From the NCBI GenBank assembly GCA_001189345.1, contig LFKV01000037.1:1-64000 (forward strand): 64,000 nucleotides of DNA, written 5' to 3'. This document shows positions 11,688 through 21,556 of this stretch, piece after piece. The stretch's first letter is position 1. Each line of letters starts with the position of its first letter. Position numbers and translations under genes: made by a program. Source of the stretch: Candidatus Paraburkholderia kirkii. GTDB lineage: Bacteria > Pseudomonadota > Gammaproteobacteria > Burkholderiales > Burkholderiaceae. Below the pieces are notes generated by a model that saw only the letters and a list, made by a program, of their open reading frames with translations, had not been told where the DNA came from and did not search any database.

Positions 11688-12941
11688 ATGCGCTTCATTC
11701 ACGCGGCGGACATCCATCTCGACAGCCCCTTGCACGGCCTTGCCGCCTACCCGGACGCGCCCGCCGACATGCTCAACGCCTCGCGCGAAGCGTTCTCGAA
11801 GCTCGTTTCGGTCGCGGTCGACGAGCAGGTCGATTTCATGGTGATCGCGGGCGATCTCTCGACGGCACCTGGCGCGACCACAACACGGGCATCTTTTTCT
11901 GCCGCGAGATGGGGCGCCTGCGCCGGGCAGGCATTCCGGTCTACGTGCTGTTCGGCAATCACGACGCCGAAAGCGAAATGACGAGCCAGCTGCAGTTGCC
12001 CGACAACGTCCGCACGTTCTCGGCGAGAAAGCCGCAGACGTTTCGCGTCGACGCGCTCAGGGTCGCGCTGCACGGCCGCAGCTTCAAGGAGAAGGCCGTC
12101 ACGACGAATCTCGTCACCGCGTATCCGCCGCCGGTCGCGGGCTATTTCAACATCGGCGTGCTGCATACCGCGCTCGAAGGCGACTCGATGTACGCGAGCT
12201 ACGCGCCGTGCTCCGTCGCGGAGCTGCACGCGAAGGGATACCAGTACTGGGCGCTCGGCCACGTGCACGACTACGCGATCTGGCAGGAGGCGTCGACCAT
12301 CGTGTTTTCCGGGCAATCTGCAAGGGCGCGACATCCGCGAGACGGGCAGGCGGGGCGCGGTGATCGTGACGTTGTCGGACACGGAAGAGGTGAGCGTCGA
12401 GCGTCTTTTCATCGACGTGCTGCGCTGGGAAGCCGTGACGGTGGACGCATCGCAGGCGAGCACGCTCGATGACGTCGCGCTTACCGTCGGGCGCGAGCTC
12501 GAAGCGCTCGTCGACGCGGCGGCGGCGTCCGTGCCGCACGCCGTGCGCGTGACGATCACCGGCGCGACGCAGACGCACGGCGAGCTGTTCGGGCTGGAAA
12601 CGCAGCTGCGCGCGGAAGTGCTCGCGCAGATCGCGACCATCAGCCACGACCGTCTCTGGCTCGAAAAAGTGAGGATCGCGACCGAGCCGCTCGCGCACGG
12701 CGAACCCGCCGCCGGCCGCGCCGATGCACTCGCCGATCTCCATGGCCTCTTGATCGGGGCCGAGTCCGACCCGGAGTTCCTGAGCATGCTGAAGGAAAGA
12801 CTGATCGCGCTGGCGACGCAGGCGCCGAGCGAGTTGCAGAAGTCCGTGCCCGAGCTCGAGCACGTGCGCAACGGGAAGCTCGAGAAGCTGGTGAGCGAGG
12901 TGCGCTCCGGGCTGATCGCGCAACTGGCGGACGCGGAGTAG
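11688..12941 (+). pseudogene. YhaO/SbcD-like DNA-repair metallophosphoesterase, two frameshifts
   Basis: Such proteins are Mre11/SbcD-type nucleases that pair with an SMC-like ATPase. The start MRFIHAADIHLDSPL (ATG 11688) carries the first metal motif. After a 1-bp loss near 11863 (expected GDLYDGTWRDHNTG) the frame moves and gives VLFGNHDAESE and YWALGHVHDY, the next phosphoesterase motifs. An extra T in a TTTT run near 12307 (expected IVFPGNLQGRDIRETG) moves it again, and the C-terminal capping region follows to TAG at 12939-12941. The stop is 3 bp before the ATPase gene, so the two formed an operon. All motifs survive but no single frame encodes them. Confidence 0.88.
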
Positions 12942-12944
12942 GCC

Positions 12945-15900
12945 ATGCGCATCGGCAAGCTCGAACTCATCCGTTACGGCAAATTCACCGATCACGCCGT
13001 CGAGTTTCCCGCGGCCGAGCACGATTTCCACTTCGTCGTCGGCCCGAACAAGGCCGGCAAGTCGACCGTCAGGAACGCGATTTCCGAACTGCTCTTCGGC
13101 ATGCCGCATAGCTCGCCGCTCGCGTTCGTGCATCCGCAGAGCGACCTGTGGCTCGGCGCATCGGTCGAGAAGGACGGAGAAAGGTTCGCATTCCATCGCA
13201 CGAAGAACCGCAAGTCGTCGCTGTCCGCGCCGAATGGCGACTCGCTTCCCGCCGACGCGTTCGCGCCGTTTCTCGGCGCGGCAGACAAGAGCTTCTTCGA
13301 GCAGATGTACTGCCTCGATCACACCGCGCTGATTCGCGGCGGCCAGAGCATTCTCGATGCGTCGAGCGATGTCGGGCAGGTGCTGTTCCAGTCGGCGGCG
13401 GGCATCGCGAGCCTCGGCGACGTGCGCCAGCGTCTCGCGGACGAAGCCGATCGGCTGTGGGCGAAACGCAAGTCGGGCGATCGCGCGTACTACATCGGTC
13501 TGAAGCAGTACGACGACGCCACGGCCGAGCTGAAGACGGCGAGCGTGAGAACGGCGCAGTGGCGTCGCGCCCACGGCGCCGTGGAAGAGGTCGAGGAGCG
13601 CAGCCGCGAGCAGGATGCGCGCCGCGCGGAGCTGGAAGCGCGGCGCGGCAAGCTCGAACGCTTGAGGCACGTCGCGCCGTATCTGAACGTGTGGCGCGAG
13701 AAGGCGGCCGAGTTGCGCGAACTGGGCGACGTCGTCGATCTGCCCGCCAACGCCGACGTGACGCTGCAAGACGCGCTGACGCGGCTCGCGTCCGCGCAAC
13801 GTGCGCTCGACCTGCATGCATGCGGAGAAGGCGGAACGGTTGCAGTCGGACGCGAGCGCGGTTCGGATCGATCATGCGATGCTGGCGGCGCAGACGCGCA
13901 TTCGTGCGCTCGAAGCCGCGCAGCAGCGGTCGGCGAACCACGCGGGCGAGATCGCGCGGCTCGAACAGGAAGTCGCCGCGCGCCTGCGGCAGATCGCGCA
14001 GGACGGCGCGCAACTCGGCTGGCCGCGGGACGAAGCGGGCGCGCGTCGCGCGCTGCCCGGGGCGCTCGCGCTGCAGACCGTCACGAGCCTGATGCTCGAA
14101 CGCGGTGAACTGGAGTTCGCCGCCCGCAATGCGGAGCAGGCGGCCAACGAATGCGTCGCGCAGATCGATGCGCTGAAGGCCAGGCTCGCGGCGATCGCCG
14201 GCGGCGACGTTCCGCCGGGTCTGCGCGCGGCGTTGCGTGCCGCGCAGAAGTATCGCGATACGAGCGCGGAGCAGCGGCGCCTCGAAGACGCGAAGCGCGA
14301 CGCGGAACAGGCGCTCGAAGCGGGGTTGTCATCGCTCGGGCAATGGACGCGCCCGGTCGCTGAATTGAGGGCAATGACGCTTCCGGCAGCCGAGCGCATC
14401 GCCGCGCTGCGTGCCGAGCGGCAAGAGCTGCCGTCGCGGGTGACGCTCGCGGCCGATCGCGCGAACGAAGCCAGAGACGATCTGCGCGCGGCGCGGACCG
14501 AGCTCGACGATCTGGTTCAAACGCACGATGTCGTGACGGGCGATCAGGTACGCGATGCACGCGCCGCGCGCGACGCCGCATGGAGCGCGATCAGGACCGG
14601 CGACGTCGCGCTGGCCGACGGCGCTGCCGGTTTCGAAACCACCATGCACGCGGCCGACGGGCTGGCCGATCGTCAGCTCGGCTCGGTCAGCCAGGCGACG
14701 CGGCTCGCGGCGTTGCAACGGCGGGTCGCGAACGAGGAATCGAACGTCGTGCGGCGCGAGGAAAGCATGCGCGAAGCGACGGCGGCGCTGACCGGATTCG
14801 ACGAAGTGTGGCGCGCGCTCGCCGCGCAGTCGCAGATCGAAGGCATGTCGCTCGACGATACGCTGTCGTGGATCGCGTCACGTGAGAAGGTGCTGGCAGC
14901 CGCGCAATCGCTCGATGCGCGTACCGGCGAACTGGCGCGCGAATCCGCCGAGGCCGCCGCGCGGCGCGATGAACTCGCGCGGCATCTCGGAGAAGCGGGC
15001 GCCGCGATCGACGCTCGAGCCAGTCTCGACACGCTGTGCGAACGTGCCGAAGCGCACATCGCCGCCATCGACGAGGCGACGGTCACGCGCCGCACGATGG
15101 GCGCTCGGCTCGACGAAGCGCAAGCCGAACGCATCGCGCGGCAAGGCGCGGCGAAAGCGGCGCGCGAGGCGTTCGAACGCTGGCAAGGCGAATGGCCGTT
15201 GGCGATCGCGAAGGCGGGCCTTGCGGCTGCCGCCGATTCGCAGGCGGCGGCCGAAGCGGCGATCGGCATCGCGAGGAAGATCGGTGAGCAACTGGCACAG
15301 GTCGAGGCCATCCGCACCGGCCAGATCGAGCCGATGCGCGCGGCGCTCGCCGCGCTCGAGGCCGACGCGTCGCAACTCGCGCGCGAACTCGATGAACCGC
15401 TCGCCGCGCTCGGCGCGCAGCGAATTGTCACGGAGCTGTCGGCGCGGCTCGACCGCGCGAGTGCGGCGCATGCCGAACTCGCGCGGCTGAAGAAAGAGCA
15501 CGCGTCGGCGACCGAACAGGTGAGCCGCGCGAAGACCGAGGTCGAGGAGGCGAAGGCGGCGCTGCGGCCGCTCTATGAACTGGCGCGCGTCGATACGCCG
15601 GACGTGCTCGCGGTGCTGATCGGTCAATCGCAGAAGAAACGGGCGCTGCTTGCCGCCGTCGACGATGCGCGTGCCGCGCTCATCAAGGGCGGCGACGGTT
15701 TGACGCTCGACGAACTGGTCGAGGAAGTGGAGGGCGCGGATCTGCCGAACGTCGAGGCCGAGCTTTCGCGGATCGGCGCGGCGCTGTCGGATTCGGTGAA
15801 AGCGGCGACCGAGATCGGCGCTGCGCTCGATGCCGCGCGCCGCGAGCTCGCGGCGATTTCCGGCGAAGCCAGCGCGGCGCGCGCCGAAGCGAAGCGCCAG

Positions 15901-16411
15901 GAAGCGCTCGCCGCGATGGCCGATGCCGCCTGAGCGCTTCGTGAAGGTCGAGACAGCCTCGACGCTGCTCAAGTGGGCAATCGACCGCTATCGTGAGCGC
16001 CGGCAGGGGCCGATGCTGTCGCGCGCGAGCACGATTTTCGCGGAACTCACGCTCGGCAACTTTTCGCGCCTCGTCGTCGATTACGACCGTCAGCCGATGG
16101 CGTTCTCCGCGATCCGCGCGAGCGGCGAGCACGTGGAGATCGCCGGGATGAGCGAAGGCACGAGCGATCAGCTGTATCTCGCGCTGCGGCTCGCGGCGCT
16201 GGAGGAACACGGCGAGAAGGCTTCGTCGCTGCCGTTCGTGGCCGACGACCTCTTCATCAACTTCGACGATGGCCGCGCGCGTGCCGGCCTGCGCGTGCTC
16301 GCGTACATCGCCAAGCGCACGCAGGTGATCTTTCTGAGTCACCACGATCATCTGGTCGATATCGTGCGCGAAGTGTTCGGGCCGCAGGTCAACGTGCGCT
16401 ATATGGGCTGA
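12945..16411 (+). pseudogene. YhaN/SbcC-like AAA ATPase, frameshifted
   Basis: The partner of the upstream nuclease: a large ABC/SMC-like ATPase of about 1150 residues. The first frame has MRIGKLELIRYGKFTDHAVEF and Walker A GPNKAGKST (about residue 30). A CATG duplication (13815-13822) shifts it after LASAQRALDLHA. The second frame (to 15933) is almost entirely heptad-rich, Ala/Arg/Glu-rich coiled coil. An extra C near 15929 causes a stop, and the third frame carries the signature region (GMSEGTSDQLYLALRLAAL) and Walker B (LPFVADDLFINFDD). The nucleotide-binding halves cannot be joined, so the protein is lost together with its nuclease. Confidence 0.88.
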
Positions 16412-16417
16412 CGCGTT

Positions 16418-17239
16418 TCAGGCATGCAGCATGGCATCGAGGCGCAGCAGCGATTCCCGCGCGCCGCCCACGATGCCGACGCCGATGTCCGGCGCAATGG
16501 CGTGCTCGCGCGGATTGATGCGCACGACGCGCGGCCCGTTGCGCTCGCTGAAGCGCCTCACGGTGGGCAGCGCGCGCCCCGCGCCGAGCTCGACGACCAC
16601 GAGATTGCCGACGCCATGCAGCCATGCGGCGAGCCTGCGCTCCTACCGTGCGGAGCGCGTATCGATCCAGTTCCAGTCGCCGAACATGAGGATATTCGGA
16701 CGCGCGAGCGCATGGCAGTGCGGGCAGCGCGGCGGCGCGTTGACGAGCTCGCAGCGGTTCGTGTCGACGATCGGCGTGAAGCCGTCCGCGGACCAGATGT
16801 CGCTCGCGCAGGCGTCGATGCATTGCAGCGCGTCGATCGCGCCGTGGCATTCGGCGACGTGCTCGGGCGCGAAGCCCGCGCGCTAGAACTGCCCGTCGAC
16901 GTTGCTCGTGAAGACGAACGCCCCATGCCGCATGCGTGCCGCCCAGCGTTTCAGCACGTGAAAGCCCTCGTGCGGTTCGGTTGCGCGATACAGGGCGAGC
17001 CGATGCCCGTAGAAGCCCCACGCGAGCTTCGGATGGCGCACGAAGCCGTCCGGGTTGGCCATTTCCTCGAACGAGAATCCGTGTTGCCGCAGCGCCGGAT
17101 AGGCGCGCCAGAAGCCTTCCGGGCCGCGAAAATCCGGCAATCCGGAGTCGACGCCCATGCCCGCGCCCGCGGTGATCAGAAGCCCGTCGGCATCGCGGAG
17201 CCATTCGGCTGCCTGCGCGAGCGCCGCCTCGTCGCTCAT
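16418..17239 (-). pseudogene. SIR2-family NAD-dependent deacetylase with two in-frame TAG codons
   Basis: One uninterrupted frame apart from two amber codons (complement of 16883-16885 and 16643-16645). It encodes [20 protein letters not shown], the NAD-binding [30 protein letters not shown], then after the first TAG RAGFAPEHVAECHGAID, a zinc-type CPHCHAL, and after the second TAG a C-terminal VELGAGRALPTVR. Both stops fit CAG(Gln)-to-TAG changes. No frameshift is needed. The start overlaps the stop of the WYL gene (ATGA), so the pair was an operon. With the first stop at about residue 119, the catalytic core is lost. Confidence 0.87.
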
Positions 17240-18310
17240 TGCGGATTCCCTTCGCGATAACGATTCGCGAGCTTTCGATAATCCTCGGCGAATTCGTCGC
17301 GCAAGGCTTGCGGTGCGAGAATTTCGACGCCCGCGCCCAGCGCGCGCAGCCACCAGCGCAGCTTGAGGCTCGGCGTCACGGTGCCGGAGACTTTCATGCG
17401 GCCGTCGGGAAGCGCGTCGATCTGCTGATCCTTCGACATCGGCGATTCGCGCAGCTGGTTGCCGGCGTTGCCTTCGAAGGCGAGCTCGAGGCGCACCGGC
17501 GGCTCGGGCAGGAAGTCGAACACCTGCTGCGTCTCGATGTATTTGCGCAGCTTGAAGTCCTCGGGGTACGTGAAGGACGCGCCCGACTCCGTCACCGAGC
17601 GGATGCGGTCGAGCCGGTAGAGCGTGCGCATTCATTCCTTTTCGCCTTTTTCGGGGCGCGGCGCGCGGTTCGGGTCCTGCGCGACCATGTACATCACGCC
17701 GGCCGATTCGACGAGCGCGAGCGTCCAGAGGGTTTTCGTCTTTCTTCGGTTCGTCGCCTTGTTCGCCCTTGTAGGTGGGGCGGTATTGCATGAGCAGCTC
17801 GCGCTCGAAGAACGTCGCGGTCGCGACGGTCTGGAAGATTTCGGGGCGCAGCTTCGGGCGAATCAGCGTGAAGGCGCCGTCAACGGAATCGATCTTGTCT
17901 GCCCACGCGCGGTAAATGCGGCTGTCGGCCTTCTCCTGCGACAGCCGCGATTCGACTGCCTTGAAGAGCGGATCGATGTCGCGCGTCACGGCGTTCGGCA
18001 GCTTGTTGCCCACGAAGCGCTGGAGGATGTGGAAGGCGACCGCTTCCGACGCGCTCATCAGTCCGACGCCTTCCTGCAAGCCGTGCAGCCAGGGCTTGCG
18101 CTACCAGAGGAGCTCGCGGCCGTTGATCATCGAGCCGACGCGCGCGTCGGCTTCGAGCGCGGCGAGGTGACGCTGCACCTTCTTCGTGTAGCCCACGCGA
18201 TGGCCGCGCTCCTCGAGACGCTGGCGGATCTCGGGCGTGGAGAGCCAAGCGGTCGCATCCCTTTCGGTGGGCAGCACGCGGAGGATGGCTTCGTCGAGGC
18301 TGGAGGTCAT
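17236..18310 (-). pseudogene. WYL-domain helix-turn-helix regulator, broken
   Basis: N-terminal winged helix ([40 protein letters not shown]) ends at TAG (complement of 18101-18103) where the sequence should read LLWQRKPWL. The frame then goes on through [20 protein letters not shown] to GDEPKKD, where a frameshift near 17735 moves it to [21 protein letters not shown] follows just before [13 protein letters not shown], and the WYL/WCX domain ([31 protein letters not shown]) continues to the stop at 17236. Such regulators bind DNA and sense nucleotides or nucleic acids through the WYL domain. The 5' third, including the amber, is repeated in the 819-bp duplication. Confidence 0.87.
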
Positions 18311-18493
18311 GGGGGCCGGGTGAGGAGAGTGTCGATTTCGATTATAGAGACGATCGGGACAGATTGTGTCTTGATTCGGCGGCGGAGCAAGCTGGGGTTT
18401 CAGATTGTTCTGGTGACGTTGTCCGAGAGAAGCGGAAAGAATAGCCGCGCCCGATCGGTAGGCATCGGAAGGGCATGTCGAGGAGCGAAAACC

Positions 18494-18768
18494 ATGAGCA
18501 AACGAGAACAGGCCAACGAGGAATTCCTGGAGAAACTCAAGAGCGCGGACATCACGCGCGATTCAGGAGTATTTTTTCTCACATGGGGTGTGCGTGAGCC
18601 GCGCGGATGTCCGCAAGGCAATGAGGCTGCCGGAGCACGAGCAGCTTTTTTGGGGCGCTGGCGCCGTCGTTCGCGCAAATCAACGAGGCGATCAGCTTGC
18701 TGACCGATATCGGGTCGTTGTCGCTGCCATCGAAGGAAAAGACGATGCGCGCCGTCTACGAAATCGAA
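18494..18768 (+). pseudogene. 5' fragment of small membrane-protein gene (first duplicate)
   Basis: Begins [19 protein letters not shown] at ATG 18494 after an AGGAGCG ribosome-binding site. The frame slips near 18570 and again near 18660, and the fragment is cut at 18768 by the duplication junction, where WYL sequence resumes. It carries no membrane segment. It is identical to the 5' part of the copy at 19313. Confidence 0.7.
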
Positions 18769-19129
18769 ATTCGACTGCCTTGAAGAGCGGATCGATGTCG
18801 CGCGTCACGGCGTTCGGCAGCTTGTTGCCCACGAAGCGCTGGAGGATGTGGAAGGCGACCGCTTCCGACGCGCTCATCAGTCCGACGCCTTCCTGCAAGC
18901 CGTGCAGCCAGGGCTTGCGCTACCAGAGGAGCTCGCGGCCGTTGATCATCGAGCCGACGCGCGCGTCGGCTTCGAGCGCGGCGAGGTGACGCTGCACCTT
19001 CTTCGTGTAGCCCACGCGATGGCCGCGCTCCTCGAGACGCTGGCGGATCTCGGGCGTGGAGAGCCAAGCGGTCGCATCCCTTTCGGTGGGCAGCACGCGG
19101 AGGATGGCTTCGTCGAGGCTGGAGGTCAT
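18769..19129 (-). pseudogene. 5' fragment of the WYL regulator (second duplicate)
   Basis: Identical to 17950-18310, including the amber codon (complement of 18920-18922), and cut at the duplication junction at 18769. No DNA for the rest of the gene follows in this copy. Confidence 0.85.
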
Positions 19130-19312
19130 GGGGGCCGGGTGAGGAGAGTGTCGATTTCGATTATAGAGACGATCGGGACAGATTGTGTCTTGATTCGGCG
19201 GCGGAGCAAGCTGGGGTTTCAGATTGTTCTGGTGACGTTGTCCGAGAGAAGCGGAAAGAATAGCCGCGCCCGATCGGTAGGCATCGGAAGGGCATGTCGA
19301 GGAGCGAAAACC

Positions 19313-19950
19313 ATGAGCAAACGAGAACAGGCCAACGAGGAATTCCTGGAGAAACTCAAGAGCGCGGACATCACGCGCGATTCAGGAGTATTTTTTCTCA
19401 CATGGGGTGTGCGTGAGCCGCGCGGATGTCCGCAAGGCAATGAGGCTGCCGGAGCACGAGCAGCTTTTTTGGGGCGCTGGCGCCGTCGTTCGCGCAAATC
19501 AACGAGGCGATCAGCTTGCTGACCGATATCGGGTCGTTGTCGCTGCCATCGAAGGAAAAGACGATGCGCGCCGTCTACGAAATCGAAGCGCGGCTCCAGG
19601 AGCGGGAAGGCGCCGTCGAAGGAATGGAAACGGCGCTGGCGAGAATCGGCGTGACGTTGCGTTCAGCGCCATGCGAGCCGAAGCTGTGGCCGTATGCGTT
19701 CTGGGGGACGATCCTGATGCTCATGACGTATGTCGCCTGGCCTTGGGCGCTGGCTGGCGCGACCGTGTACGTCTTGGCGCTGGGCAAGCATCTGAACTAC
19801 AGGAAACGCAAGGCGGAGGCGGATCGTTCGTTTAACGAAGCGAACGAGATGTTCGAGGCCGTTGCCGGACTGGAGGTGACGCCGCGCTTGAAGTTGCTGG
19901 GCATTGACCGGGGGATCGGTCGGGTCGTGCGGCGTGCGTGCTGCGAAAAG
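19313..19950 (+). pseudogene. small two-TM hypothetical membrane protein, frameshifted
   Basis: I do not recognise the family. Pieces in three frames read in order: [19 protein letters not shown] (ATG 19313), SRADVRKAMRLPEHEQLFWG, then [18 protein letters not shown] and [20 protein letters not shown] leading to two hydrophobic segments (WPYAFWGTILMLMTYVAW and ALAGATVYVLALG). The last frame stays open into the terminator and antisense to the tRNA (to 20052), so the native stop has probably been lost. Frameshifts lie near 19390 and 19480. Divergent from the WYL regulator, which may once have controlled it. Confidence 0.6.
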
Positions 19951-19977
19951 AAAAGGGCTGCGCAACGCGCAGCCCTT
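19944..19977 (-). terminator. intrinsic terminator for tRNA-Lys
   Basis: An 11-bp perfect stem (19953-19963 with 19967-19977, AAGGGCTGCGC/GCGCAGCCCTT) with a 3-nt loop. On the minus strand it is followed by a T-rich tail (complement of 19944-19952), 10 bp after the tRNA 3' end. Confidence 0.85.
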
Positions 19978-19987
19978 CCTGATTCCT

Positions 19988-20063
19988 TGGTAGGCCGTAC
20001 TGGATTCGAACCAGTGACCAACGGATTAAAAGTCCGCTGCTCTACCAGCTGAGCTAACGACCC
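19988..20063 (-). tRNA. tRNA-Lys (anticodon TTT)
   Basis: The minus strand folds as a 76-nt tRNA including encoded CCA. D stem GCTC/GAGC, anticodon stem GCGGA/TCCGT with loop CTTTTAA (anticodon TTT), T stem ACTGG/CCAGT around TTCGAAT. The acceptor stem GGGTCGT/ACGGCCT has two wobble pairs: G1-U72 and U4-G69. The usual form I know for this tRNA in Burkholderia ends ACGACCC. It lies downstream of cpoB in the Tol-Pal cluster, separated by a terminator. Confidence 0.95.
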
Positions 20064-20140
20064 AAAGAGGCGGAATTGTAGACGGCGTTGTCGGGCCCTG
20101 TCAACCGGCTCGCGCCGGAGCCGTTACTCGAATGCTTGGA

Positions 20141-20175
20141 AAAATGCCCGCGGCATCACGGCCTGCGGGCATTTT
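20141..20175 (-). terminator. intrinsic terminator after cpoB
   Basis: An 11-bp perfect inverted repeat (AAAATGCCCGC at 20141-20151, GCGGGCATTTT at 20165-20175) with A/T flanks on both sides. It can stop transcription in either direction and lies 44 bp after the cpoB stop. Confidence 0.85.
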
Positions 20176-20218
20176 CCTCGAGAGGCGCGAAGCTCGAAAG
20201 AAGCACCGGATGCTCCGC

Positions 20219-20980
20219 TTACTTCACCTGCAACAGCTTGCTCTGCGCGGTCTGCGCGACTTCCGTACCGGAGTACTGCGAGATGATCTGTTGAAGCGTC
20301 TGCTTCGCAGCCGCTTTCTGACCTTGCTCGATCTGGTTGTTCGCGATCGCGAGCAACGCCTCGGGCGCTCGCGGATGCGTCGGGTAGCTTTTCACCAGGT
20401 TCTGCCAGATCGCGGTCGATCCCTTGTAGTCGCTTTGAGCGTACAGTGCATTGCCGAGCCAGTACTGGGCAGTCGGCTGATACGGGCTCTGCGGGTACTT
20501 CGCCACGAACGCCTTGAAAGACGTCGCGGCGTTCTTGTAGTCACCGTTACGGAATTGAGTCGACGCTGCGTTGAACGCTTCCGTCTCGCCGGGCTGCACC
20601 GAACCGGTCATGCCGTCGATCGTCTCTTGCTGCGGCTCGAACTTCTTCAAGCGCGTGCCGAGATCGGCGTAATAGTCCTTCTGCTGCTTCTGCAGCGTCG
20701 TGACCTGGTTGGTCAGATCCTCGTTCTGGCCGCGCAGCGTCGCGACCTGCTGGTTGAGCTGGTCGAGACGGTTCGACTGATCGAGGATCGTGCGTTGCGC
20801 GGCTTGCAACTGATTGGACAGGCTATCAGTCTTCGTGCGCAGATCGAGCACGGCTTTGCGCGCTTCGTTGTCGTCGAAGACGCCGGCGTGCGCGGGCGCG
20901 CCCGACATCACCGAGCCCACCACGCATGCGGCTGCGGCCATGCGCAGCAAGGGAAAGCGATACAACATAGGGCGACTCAC
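20219..20980 (-). CDS. cpoB: cell division coordinator CpoB (YbgF)
   Basis: A periplasmic protein that links outer-membrane constriction by Tol-Pal with septal peptidoglycan synthesis. The 253-residue product has a signal peptide (MSRPMLYRFPLLRMAAAACVV..., cut after APAHA), a trimerising coiled coil rich in Q and L (about residues 40-110), and C-terminal TPR repeats (FNAASTQFRNGDYKNAATSF, QYWLGNALYAQSDYKGS, PEALLAIANNQIEQG). Intact and of normal length. Last gene of the tolQRAB-pal-cpoB series, 15 bp after pal. Confidence 0.95.
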   Translation of the reverse strand: MSRPMLYRFPLLRMAAAACVVGSVMSGAPAHAGVFDDNEARKAVLDLRTKTDSLSNQLQAAQRTILDQSNRLDQLNQQVATLRGQNEDLTNQVTTLQKQQKDYYADLGTRLKKFEPQQETIDGMTGSVQPGETEAFNAASTQFRNGDYKNAATSFKAFVAKYPQSPYQPTAQYWLGNALYAQSDYKGSTAIWQNLVKSYPTHPRAPEALLAIANNQIEQGQKAAAKQTLQQIISQYSGTEVAQTAQSKLLQVK

Positions 20981-20995
20981 CCGTGACTGGTTACG

Positions 20996-21502
20996 TTACT
21001 GTTGATAGCCGAGATCGGCGCGGCGGTTCTGCGCCCAAGACGATTCGTCGTGACCCGTCGCCATCGGCTTTTCCTTGCCGAGGCTCACGGCTTCCATCTG
21101 CGAATCGGCCACGCCCATCAGCGACATCGCGCGACGCACGGCTTCCGCACGCTTCTGGCCGAGCGCCAGGTTGTACTCGCTCGTGCCGCGCTCGTCGGTG
21201 TTGCCCTGGATCAGGACGTGATGCTCCGGATGGCTCTTCAGGTACGATGAGTGTTGTTGCAGCAGCGGCTGATAGTCGTCCTTCACGGCGTAGCTGTCGA
21301 AGTCGAAATAGATGCTGCGCTTCGCGAGCGGGCTGTTCGGGTCGTTGAGCGGGTCGATGTTGACCTGCTTCACGTCCGTCGGGTTCGGCTGCGTGCCGAC
21401 CGCACCCTTGTTCGCACCTTCATCGAGCTTCACGCCCGAGTGACACGCCGCCAATGCGCCGACCATCGCAACTGCCAGGCCGATACGAAGTTTCGACATC
21501 AT
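20996..21502 (-). CDS. pal: peptidoglycan-associated outer-membrane lipoprotein Pal
   Basis: Pal anchors the outer membrane to peptidoglycan and is moved to the septum by TolB/TolA. The 168-residue precursor has a lipobox (VGALAAC, lipidated Cys 20) and an OmpA-like peptidoglycan-binding domain: YFDFDSYAVKDDY, then IQGNTDERGTSEYNLALGQKRA with the DAP-binding Asp and Arg. The start could be either of two adjacent Met codons. Intact, between tolB and cpoB. Confidence 0.97.
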   Translation of the reverse strand: MMSKLRIGLAVAMVGALAACHSGVKLDEGANKGAVGTQPNPTDVKQVNIDPLNDPNSPLAKRSIYFDFDSYAVKDDYQPLLQQHSSYLKSHPEHHVLIQGNTDERGTSEYNLALGQKRAEAVRRAMSLMGVADSQMEAVSLGKEKPMATGHDESSWAQNRRADLGYQQ

Positions 21503-21556
21503 GGTACCTCTCCTTGTGTTGTAGCTGAACGTTGTTTGTGAACGTTATTGCTGGAC

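Larger units (their letters stand above)
17950..19587. repeat. exact 819-bp tandem duplication
   Basis: Unit 1 is 17950-18768 and unit 2 is 18769-19587. The units look identical over their full length, and the junction bases show no microhomology. The unit holds the 5' third of the WYL gene (minus), its upstream region, and the 5' part of the plus-strand membrane-protein gene. Identity implies a recent event or an assembly artefact. Confidence 0.93.

Noticed and set aside
17950-19587. Composite transposon or integron unit
   Set aside because: No inverted repeats, transposase or attachment site at the unit ends; it is a plain tandem duplication.
19516-20052. C-terminal text GRTGFEPVTNGLKVRCSTS as part of a real protein
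   Set aside because: It is the reverse-strand translation of the tRNA-Lys gene, a common artefact.
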